DNA from: Plenodomus lindquistii
Taxonomy: Eukaryota; Ascomycota; Dothideomycetes; Pleosporales; Leptosphaeriaceae
Length of the DNA stretch: 64,000 nt
Reading direction: 5' to 3'
Assembly (NCBI GenBank): GCA_025504975.1
Contig: JANUWI010000018.1
Coordinates: 952,801-1,016,800 of the forward strand
This document shows, piece by piece, positions 56,701 to 64,000 of the stretch. Both the position numbers and the translations under genes were made by a program. How positions within the stretch are numbered: the stretch's first letter is position 1; the number at the start of each line of letters is the position of its first letter. The notes under the pieces were generated by a model. The model was not told where the DNA came from, searched no databases, and saw only the letters and a list, made by a program, of their open reading frames with translations.

Positions 56701-57268
56701 GCCCAAGTCTCTTGTGCCATACGAGTGCTGGGGCTATCTGAGCTCGTCTCGGTGTACGCGACGTTGCTTTGTGTGTGTGGTAAGCCGCAGGTGCCAATGT
56801 GTGGTGCTCGATTACCCATTGGCCGTACAGCTCCTGCAGGCTTCCAATGATTGTGCTGTCCGACGCTCGTAGCGTTGTTGGATCGGTTCTGGTGTCCCAC
56901 CATATTCCTTGTTGTCGGAGTAATCGGAAGGATACAAGATTACAGAGGAAGTCAGGACAGACGGCTACGTCATGGAGCGTTATTATCGTCGTTCGCTGAT
57001 CGTGCCTGAGGGGCAGCCGGATGGAGCCGTACCCCCTGATCCAGACTTGTGTGTTACCGGCCCATATATAGTCTGAGGGTCCGGGTGCGCGATAGTCATA
57101 TATGCGTTGGGGATCGTTCGTAATATGGCATGTCGTGCCTGAATCCAGAATGTATGAATTTCGGAGCGGATAATCACTTGTTGTGGCAGCGAAGCCTGCC
57201 TCTGTATTGGACGTTGCCAGGAACCGATCCTCGGAACCTCCAACTTGCGTGATTTGACGACCATATAG
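53744..57268 (-). CDS. pol: Copia Pol, copy 2
   Basis: Same organisation as copy 1: ILDSGTT protease, GAG-pre-integrase WHKRLGHP, DDE integrase, YVDD reverse transcriptase, RNase H. It is continuous with the gag frame through the TGA-CTA junction. I see two differences from copy 1: His to Gln in the integrase segment near YLSSQGIV and Arg to Ile near the C-terminus (DHLSITP). No frameshift or premature stop is present, so it should be coding-competent. Confidence 0.92.
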   Translation of the reverse strand, partial: LYGRQITQVGGSEDRFLATSNTEAGFAATTSDYPLRNSYILDSGTTCHITNDPQRIYDYRAPGPSDYIWAGNTQVWIRGYGSIRLPLRHDQRTTIITLHDVAVCPDFLCNLVSFRLLRQQGIWWDTRTDPTTLRASDSTIIGSLQELYGQWVIEHHTLAPAAYHTHKATSRTPRRAQIAPALVWHKRLGHPGPATVEHLMQQAEGVRVKGITTVECNSCGRAKARRQIRRAPRNTDYEGPGERLAIDFHSYEHQSITKERSQMLITDRYSGMQWDYYFTDNRTAKSIIKAFSNFILFLKNHFNITVKIIEADNEITTVKPEVQRYLSSQGIVIEPSAPDTQAQNGGAERSGGVNKEKARAMRLDANLSWELWPEITRAAVYLYNRSPNYANNWKTPYEIFFTRVAFSNGIVTSIRKPNLAHLRAYGCKAFAMTDDTYRGKGRLQRLDPKAWVGYLVGYRSTNIYRIWIPSLAKVISTRDVTFDEQTTFDGKVEDLMDNLMHSTLREIATLVRTMELPSPAHEPETESFHEDDALEEASEPHPEADPPGYYNGRKIRDHYPSPPPTPPPAALLAQFMAGTHPEEQSVSSRTIPWAAAFTAGTQAGNIGTTGGEAIDKARLRRMLATGSRPHRSQLPPPPTYKSKLEDHPLGAEFKQAELDHLLSHAQMGSWTEVPIRTAKSTGQQILDCMWVYTYKLDKDHNLLKCKARLVVRGDQQRNITSQDTYAATLASRSFRMLMAIAAQHELELKQFDVTNAFVHAAMDRVVYMRMPKGHQKAGTILQVNKALYGLRISPLLWQKEFTATLQRLGFEAIPHEPCCLIKGSIIIFFYVDDIIMAYPTGQDQQATGVTEQLKKQYTITGGHDLQWFLGMEIIRDRASRRIQLSQASYCDKISRLIDDRGVAHDTPMAAIELLPSDGLASHADVNKYQRKIGSLLFAAVTTRPDISFATSRLARHLTNPSHEHHKAADRVLMYLQDTKSTVLQLGGGSRLQVASDASFADNTRDRKSSQGYAIKLYNGLIAWKANKQDTVTTSTTEAELLALSQVAKEALFISRLLQELHVKIEPGPIIIECDNQQTIRLLTAEVSKLQTKLRHVDIHNHWLRQEVQQQRINVQYVQSSEMIADGLTKALPKGSWGRFLHQLGLIKAETLSTPTNETPIEEIQQQLDHLSITP

Positions 57269-58459
57269 TCATTCTATTTCCGGAGTTGGGGTATGGGACT
57301 GCTTGATAGTTGGCGTCCTTGTGCGGGGTCGGCTCTGTGAGCGGATTAGCCCTTGTAGTTCTGGGTCTTGTTCCTTCTTGAATTTGACGAGCTCCTTTAC
57401 GGACTCGTTTGGTTTCCACCAGCCGGGTGCTTTCTCCTCATGTAGGTAGTAGCAGTCCTTCCAGGCATGGCGTTGTCCACATGCTAAGCATTTTGTGGAG
57501 GAGTATGAGCCTTCTGGAGGTCTCTCGGCTTGTCGCTTTCGATCGTTGCCGCGTTGATTACGGGGTCTTCCCCGGCGAGATGGCGCGCTGTTCACAGTAG
57601 AGGCGTCCCTTGTACTGTCCTGATGGGCTTCGCCCTCAGCGGTGTCATGTGAAGCCTCGTCATGAGCTGCAATGAAACTTGCTTTGCTCTTCCCTGTTTT
57701 CAGGGGATGGTTATTCATCATGTACTCCCGATAGCGTTTCATCATCTCTTTGCGGTTCATTCCGGGTTGGTATCGTCCAGAGTCCTGGAAGGTGGTTGCC
57801 CACACATTTGCCACCTTGTTAACCGATGTGAGGAAATCTTTTGTTACTGCATTGATCTGCAGTACTTCCGGTACGTTGTATGCCTCTGCTTCAGTTGCGG
57901 CTTGGTCGTATTCTGCGAGCCAGCTATCCCAGTGCGCGGAGGTTCTCATTGGCTTCAATGCCTGAAGGTATCGTTCGCGGGCTCGCTCTTGTTCCAGTTG
58001 TTCGTCAATCCCAATCGTCGCTTCGAGGCTTATGAGCCATTTTCGGAGGGATTGGTCGGGTAGGCAACAGGTTCGGAGCAGATGCGGTGTTACTGTTGAT
58101 TGGATGAACGCTACGATGTGCTGAAGGCTGGATTGCTCTTTCTCGTAGTCATGTCGGTCGTTCTTGTATTGTTCGAGGAGGATTTTGTGATACTCGAGGT
58201 CATCCCGGAAAGCCTTCTGGCCTGCTGTGGAGAGATCGGTGATCCTTCTTGGGCTTGTGTTACTTGCATTGGCTGGCGCGTAATCAGCAATCACCGGGGC
58301 TCTTTCTGCTACCGGTTTAACTGTTGGCCGGGTAGTAGACTTAGGATTGATCTTGTCCCAGATGTTATGTGCGATGCAGCGCGCTTTGAGCTGCGTCATC
58401 CATGTTGTGTAGTCTGTGTGATCCCGTAGGATAGCTGTTGGATCACGCATTGTCGTCAT
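57269..58459 (-). CDS. gag: Copia Gag, copy 2
   Basis: 396 residues, equal in length to copy 1, ending with TGA followed by CTA. The zinc knuckle reads CLACGQRHAWKDC. The aromatic residue at 333 is more typical of such knuckles than the Leu of copy 1. One further synonymous-type DNA difference is visible. The gene is intact. Confidence 0.92.
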   Translation of the reverse strand: MTTMRDPTAILRDHTDYTTWMTQLKARCIAHNIWDKINPKSTTRPTVKPVAERAPVIADYAPANASNTSPRRITDLSTAGQKAFRDDLEYHKILLEQYKNDRHDYEKEQSSLQHIVAFIQSTVTPHLLRTCCLPDQSLRKWLISLEATIGIDEQLEQERARERYLQALKPMRTSAHWDSWLAEYDQAATEAEAYNVPEVLQINAVTKDFLTSVNKVANVWATTFQDSGRYQPGMNRKEMMKRYREYMMNNHPLKTGKSKASFIAAHDEASHDTAEGEAHQDSTRDASTVNSAPSRRGRPRNQRGNDRKRQAERPPEGSYSSTKCLACGQRHAWKDCYYLHEEKAPGWWKPNESVKELVKFKKEQDPELQGLIRSQSRPRTRTPTIKQSHTPTPEIE

Positions 58460-58514
58460 GTTGGATAGACGTGTTGGGGTGGCCTGAGCGGTAGTCGGCA
58501 GTGAGACTCTTAAT

Positions 58515-58701
58515 TGTCAGATGCACGGTACTATTGAAAGTGCACGAATATTGATGAATTTGATGAGGGTTGAGATCATTGATTGTGTCTTCTCCGAGCG
58601 TTGCTCAGGAGGCTAGTTTTGTCGCGTCGGCTACAGGGTGCGCTAGCGCACCCTGTGCCCCGCTTATCTACTGGCTCTAGAATAACTCCGTCAATCTGAC
58701 A
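58515..58701 (-). repeat. 5' LTR of Copia copy 2
   Basis: 187 bp with the same TGTCAGAT/ATCTGACA ends and the same perfect 24-bp palindrome as the 5' LTR of copy 1. It is followed outward by AAGTA and a hairpin-arm sequence. Confidence 0.94.
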
Positions 58702-60831
58702 AAGTAGAGGAAGCTCTAGGCTTCTTTAGGCTAAAACCCCTTTTCTATTATTAAGCGCTCTAGATATTCTATACCTATCTAGGTGCCTTTATCTAGCTAC
58801 CCTGCGCTAAAACCTTTTTTTTATTATATATTAGTCTAACTACGTCTTTCTACTCTACCTACTAATATTATTACTAGATTACTATCTATTATAGTTATTA
58901 TAGCCTCTACTAGAATAAACCCTTTTAAAAACACTAATAATAAAAATAATATTAATTAGCAAGCTCTTTTTATTTACTTCTAACTAGAAAAGGCTATAGT
59001 AGAATAACTACTAAACTTTAAAATTTAAATACTTAATAGCCCTAAAAAGTTACGCTAGCCTACGCTAATAGATATAAAAAGCTTTATTAAACTTATACCC
59101 TTTTTTAGCTTTTATAATAATAAAGATTTAAAAATCTAGATTAATAGTTAGTCTGCTGTTACAAATATATATTATTTATATTAAACTATAAAAATAAACT
59201 TTAAATTATTTTATAAAAGTACTAGTAATATTAAAAGGCTACTATTAGCTTTAATTAAAAAATATTTTACCTACCTATACTATAAAAAGTTTAAAACGCT
59301 AAATATACTTTTAGGTACTCTAGTAACTAATCTAGAACCTAATAAAATAGATAACTATACTATTACGTATAATAATTTTTTTATTTTATAGTTTATAAGC
59401 AGCTCTGTACTACTAAAAAACTATACTTTTACTTTTTTTTTTAGATTTAACTAGGTAAATGCACTAGTAAAGGTTCTAGGCATATAAAAAAGTAATAAAA
59501 TATCTAATCTAGTTTTATTATATATTCTATATAAGTTATATATAATTAAATTTAAATAGTAAACAGCCTATAACCTACGCTGTATTCTACTTCTATCTCT
59601 AGAATAGTAGAAAATAGAGAAAGTAATAAAGCGTATAATAAATAGCGTAATATATTAAATTATTACTACTAAAAAGAAAGCGTTTTGCAACTAAAATTAG
59701 TTAGCTATTTAGACTAAAAATACTATAACTATTTTTTTTTTTAAAAAAAGTAAAGCTTCTGTATAGAACTAGACTACTATAATACTAGATAATATTATTA
59801 GTAAAGCAGCTATAGATATAATAGAGTTAAACGCAGTAGCTTTTATATTTAAGCGTTAGAAGTTATAAATTCTAATACTATAATAGCAGTTTATACTAGA
59901 TCTAAATAATTCTAAAGTATATTAGTTCTATAATAGACGCGTTATTAGCTATTTTTACAAGCTACTAGATTACTTTAAAAACTTCTAAATAACTATATAA
60001 AAAAATAATAGTATTAATAAAATCTCTAAATCTAACTTTAACTATAGAGACTCTTTAAAAATTAAAAAAGCTTCTAGAAAGCTATCTACTATTAGTAAGT
60101 AAATATTAGCGCTCTAGTTATTAACTATTAATAAAAATAGTAAGCTTTTTTTAGAAAATATTATCTGCGCTAACTAATTTAAAGCCTACTTATTTATATT
60201 TTACTAGATTAGATATAATTAGATAATATTAGTCTATAGCTATACTTTTAACGCAGAGTATATATCTAATTCTAATATAAATTTTATAGCTATGTTACTA
60301 AAAAAATAGTAGTACTAAAAACTCTATAATACTAACGCTACGTAAAATAGATTAGTAGAACTAGATAATTCTAAAAAAAAAAGTTCTAATAAGCAGGTAG
60401 ACTCTAATAACTTTTAACTATAATTATATTAAAATACTGCTAGAAAACTAATAAACAATTTAGTATTCTAGCTATAGAAATATTATAAAAGCTTAAATAC
60501 TTTTTTTATAAAAAATTATTACTTCTCTATTCTACTAGAGTAGAGCTTAGCGTTTAATTTAAATATATAGTAGTAAATAATATATATAGCTAAATTACTT
60601 TTACACTAGCTAAAAAATTAAAAAAAGCACTATAAATAGTATAAAAATTTTTTTAAAAAAGGCGCGCTTAATATATATAAATAATTAAAGTCTAGTATCT
60701 AGCACAGCGCTATTCTAGTAGATAAAATAGATATTAGTAAAACTAGAATAATTTATCTACAGCGTATTATTATAAATAGACTTTTTACTATTATTTATAA
60801 TACGCTAGTTTATATTATAATAAAAAAAGGG

Positions 60832-60882
60832 TTTTAACCTAAAAAAGCTATAAACTAAGCTTTCTCTAAGTAAAACCCTTTT
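60832..60882. repeat. Subtelomeric hairpin repeat, copy 3
   Basis: The left arm AGGGTTTTAACCTAAAAAAGCT and the right arm AGCTTTCTCTAAGTAAAACCCT flank an eight-base loop. Complementarity is about 80 percent by eye, the best-preserved of the family with copy 1. Confidence 0.65.
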
Positions 60883-61470
60883 CTCTATTATCCTTTATTA
60901 TTTTATATTCCTGTCTAATATTAGCGTAACTAACATTTAATAGTAGATTAATAAACGCAAGCTATTACTTTAAATGTTATAAAACTACGCTAAACCTAAA
61001 AATATTAAATAACTAAATAAGTTTCTACTACTATATTCTATAATAGTTATTATACAACTCTATTTTATATTATAGATAGTAAAGAAAATACGTAATATAT
61101 ATCTCTAGTTTACTATCTATTTATATAGAGGTCTAGCGCTGTCTAGTATAATCTATCTAAAAAACTATTTTACCTATATATATAATTTTTTTAACTAGAT
61201 AAATAAGCTAAATTACTAGGTAGTAATTATAACTTTTTATCTAATTTTTACTACAAAATATAGTCTAACTTGCAATATTAAATAGGTTATAGTAAATTAT
61301 AAAATTACTAAAAAAATAGCTACTAAGAAATTTAAGTTCTATAAGCTAGTTTCTCTAGATAACGCTAATTAGTAAGTACTATATAACTTAAAAAGCTTAT
61401 TTAATAAAGCTATTTTTAATAAAGCTTAGAATACTAAAGGTAAACATCCTAACCCTAGTAGATAATTAGA

Positions 61471-61527
61471 AGGGGGGGGGTTTTAACTTAGAGAAGCCTA
61501 GCTTCTTTTATATAAAACCCTTTTCTA
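61471..61527. repeat. Subtelomeric hairpin repeat, copy 4
   Basis: A run of nine G followed by TTTTAACTTAGAGAAGCCTA, then an inverted arm GCTTCTTTTATATAAAACCC. It shares both arms and layout with the other copies. Confidence 0.6.
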
Positions 61528-63239
61528 TATAATACTACGTTGCTTTCTACACAGTTCCTTTATACCTAAATCTTTATTTTAACACTTATTTTTTATATTT
61601 ATACTTTTAGCTTTCTCTAGTTAAAACTCTTTCTATACCTATCTCTAACTATATATTTCTTTCTCTATTCGCGTAATATATATATCTATAGCCTAAATAC
61701 TAATTTATATAGGTATTAAAACTAACTCTTTATATACTATATACTAGCTAGAACTAGATTAGATAATACTTATAACTACTACTTCTATTCTATATAGTTT
61801 TAAAAACTTTACTAGTCTCTTTACATTTATATAGTCTCTGTTTAATAACGCTAAAGTACGCAAGTAATTAAATAGCTAGGCTAGCTACTTTCTATTTCTA
61901 GATCTCTATATAATAGATAATAAAAGTGCTTTTATATATACTAGTATAGACTAACGCTTTACATACACTATAGTTACGTTTAAAAAGTTTATTATTAAGT
62001 CTAAATTTAACCTAGCCTCTATAGAGCCTATACTATATTATATCTAGCGTAAGTATATAATCTACTATAACTTTATATTAGACTATATTATTAATTCTAT
62101 AGGTAATATTTATATTATTAGCTTTTTAATACTAAACACCTTTTATACTATAATACACGTTTAGAATACTAAAAAGTATTAGAATATATATAATATTAAA
62201 ATTAAAGATTTTTTAAATAACTCTATTATCTTTAATAATAATAGGTCTATTATTTTTAATAGTTACAGTGTCTAGTTATTTAACTTTAGTACTATTTCTC
62301 TCTTTCTACTTTTTATTTCTAATATCTACGTAGTTAAAATACCTATAGAGAATAACTCTATTATAGAAAGCTCTATAGACAGTGTTATAATAAAAAAGTC
62401 TATTTAGCCTTTTAAAGATATTAATAGTGTAGCTGCAGTTTCTCTACCTCTACTATTAGTTTAGAAGCTTAAAAAGAATCTAGATAATAAAATAGTAGAA
62501 AATAAAAATTAGTTTAATAAAAATAAAGAGTATTTTTAGAATAATTAAGGCAGCGACCTAATAGATTCTAGTCTAGATAGTAAAACTTTAGTAACACGTA
62601 AAAAAGTTAAAATAGTTAAATCTCTATACTTTAAAGAATATAAAGAGGCCTTTATACGTGTAGATAACGCTATTTTTATTAAAAAATTTATAAAAGATAT
62701 TAAGCGCAGCTATGTAGCTTTTACTTTCTCTATTAACTATACTATTTTTAAAAACGTTTCTAATATTAATACTATAGAACTATAAACTTTTACTACTATT
62801 TTTATTAAAAGCTCTACTAGAATAAAAGCTATGTTTTTATATATTACTAATTAGGCAGATAATTATAAAAAAAAGTTACTTATTTTTATATTAAACCTTT
62901 AGAAGTCTATACTTTTTACTATTTTTCTCTATATTAATAGCTATAAAGCTAATACTCTATTATTATTAATAAATTTAAAATAGAAAAAGTTATTTATTAC
63001 CTACTTTAAAGCCTGCTTATATTACTAGAATAAACCTAGTTTCTATAGTATTAAAAGTAATAACCTAGAAGTACTAGTTTTAATATATTATATAAATAGC
63101 AGCTTTAATCTATATAACTACTACTATATTATTTATACTACTTTACCTCTACCTTTTTATTCTATATAAATTTAAGCTTATAGTTATATAATCTAGTTTA
63201 GATAATACTTTAAATATATAATATTTAGTTATTATATTA

Positions 63240-63950
63240 TAAAAATATATAATACAATCTAAATAGCGTAGGTTATAAAAAACGCTCTATCTACTATTAC
63301 TACTTTTATATATAATTTAGAGGGTAATACTAGTAATAGCTAGCTTAAAATTATTTATATTTCTAGTAATACTTTAGAATATCTTTATAGTTATAAAAAA
63401 TCCCTTATTAATAATAGAACTCTAGAGTTTAAAATAATTAATAAAGCTCTGCTTAAAAACCTGCTTTCTAATAATAAATATCTCTACGTTTTAAATATAA
63501 TAATAGGCTTTAATATTAGTCTAACGTCTAATAAATTAAGTAACTTTTATAAGTTTAAACTAAATAATAATATTTTTAGTAAGTATAACCTAGTTAATAC
63601 TTACGCAAAAACTTTTAAAAGCTAAAAGTTTAGAGATACTAAATCTATATTAGCCTTTGTCTCTAGAGCTGCTAATTATATATTTAATATTAATCTAGCT
63701 AATATATTTATAATAAAGCTTAACCTATATATTAGTAAAGATATAAACTATTCTAATAAAGTAGTAGAGGCAGCCTATTAATATAACGCAGTAGTAGTTC
63801 TAAAAAAGCAGCGTAAAAAAAAAAAAGTAAAAAAGTAGAAAAAAACGCAGATTAAAAATAAAAAAAAGGTAGAAACTAAATAACTTTAAAACTAGTCTAT
63901 TAACGTACCTATTCTAACTAACTCTATATTAAAACACTCTACGCCTACTA
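63240..63950 (+). pseudogene. RIP-degraded reading frame next to the telomere
   Basis: One plus-strand frame (codon phase set by TAT at 63776) is open for most of 700 bp, interrupted only by a few TAA/TAG codons, which is unusual for such AT-rich DNA. The reading includes ILAFVSRAANYIFNINL and ends in a long Lys/Arg/Gln-rich tail near 63810-63860 (LKKQRKKKK). I do not recognise the family. It may be the end of a degraded subtelomeric gene or transposase. The stops are compatible with CAA/CAG or TGG ancestors. Confidence 0.4.
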
Positions 63951-63968
63951 ATAATAAACTAAAAAAAA

Positions 63969-64000
63969 GGGTTAGGGTTAGGGTTAGGGTTAGGGTTAGG
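63969..64000 (+). repeat. Telomere repeat (TTAGGG)n
   Basis: Five and a third perfect GGGTTA units reach the end of the window, G-rich strand running 5' to 3' toward the end, as expected for the right end of a chromosome. It joins directly to an A-run in RIPed DNA, with no longer telomere-associated array. Confidence 0.97.

Larger units (their letters stand above)
53512..58701 (-). mobile_element. Copia-type LTR retrotransposon, copy 2 (inverted)
   Basis: A 5190-bp element in opposite orientation to copy 1, with 1.9 kb between them. Coding regions differ at only about four amino acids, and RIP is absent. Unlike copy 1, the flanks do not form a target duplication (CTTGT on the left, AAGTA on the right). 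Its left (3') LTR carries several changes confined to the outer 70 bp and begins TATCAG instead of TGTCAG. The two flanks look like the two halves of one copy of the subtelomeric hairpin repeat. Confidence 0.93.
58702..63968. repeat. RIP-degraded AT-rich block 3, telomere-proximal
   Basis: About 5.3 kb of RIP-type sequence from Copia copy 2 to the telomere repeats. It holds hairpin copies near 60832 and 61471 and half-copies near 58709 and 58800. Apart from the frame in the last 700 bp, I could not reconstruct an original gene. Poly-A and poly-G runs (A12 at 63819, G9 at 61472) are embedded. Confidence 0.8.

Noticed and set aside
57409..58429. Long antisense frames within the Copia gag and pol genes
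   Set aside because: They are mirror images of frames seen in the other copy, have no domain signatures, and arise from codon bias on the coding strand.
61450..61460. Possible interstitial telomere sequence (AACCCTA)
   Set aside because: Only a single partial unit is present, which is expected by chance.
38395..63968. CRISPR-like or satellite array in the AT-rich blocks
   Set aside because: The repeats are few, imperfect and dispersed, and the sequence is eukaryotic. Composition is explained by RIP.

Overview
The window is the right-hand end of a filamentous ascomycete chromosome (Pezizomycotina; a Dothideomycete is my best guess, but nothing here fixes the species). The last 32 bases are TTAGGG telomere repeats. 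The genes have short spliceosomal introns, mostly 44-81 nt with GTRNGT donors. The families are typical of such fungi: P450, NmrA-like reductase, DUF3176 membrane protein, C2H2 plus fungal_trans regulator, 3CxxC zinc finger. Three AT-rich blocks carry the TpA-rich, CpA/TpG-poor signature of repeat-induced point mutation (RIP).

Layout. Positions 1-2707 are gene-poor and hold two diverged copies of a degenerate unit. Positions 2708-37903 are a loose gene region in this order: a coiled-coil protein (+), a secondary-metabolism-type P450 (+), a secreted M20 amidohydrolase (+), a membrane-anchored pseudo-aspartic protease (-), an F-box protein (-), a small secreted protein with Kex2 sites (+), a patatin-like lipase (-), a small unknown protein (+), a probable broken gene (-), an NmrA-like reductase (+), a 3CxxC zinc-finger protein (+), a P450 fragment (+), a C2H2/fungal_trans regulator (+), a carotenoid oxygenase (+) and a DUF3176 gene killed by three nonsense codons (-). 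Exons were joined by hand from splice signals, phase and family continuity.

Positions 38395-63968 are RIP-degraded subtelomere. Inside it I can still read a RecQ-like helicase on the + strand (about 45050-46200), a damaged but long frame beside the telomere, and a recurring short hairpin. Two nearly identical 5.19-kb Copia elements in opposite orientations (46388-51576 and 53512-58701) are not RIPed at all. In both, gag and pol share one frame separated by a single TGA followed by CTA, which suggests Gag-Pol is made by stop-codon readthrough.

How the genes may work together. The zinc-finger regulator beside the carotenoid oxygenase, with the P450 fragment just upstream, could be the remains of a small oxidative metabolism cluster. 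I see no backbone synthase, so this is only inference. The other genes look like independent accessory and secretory functions common near chromosome ends.
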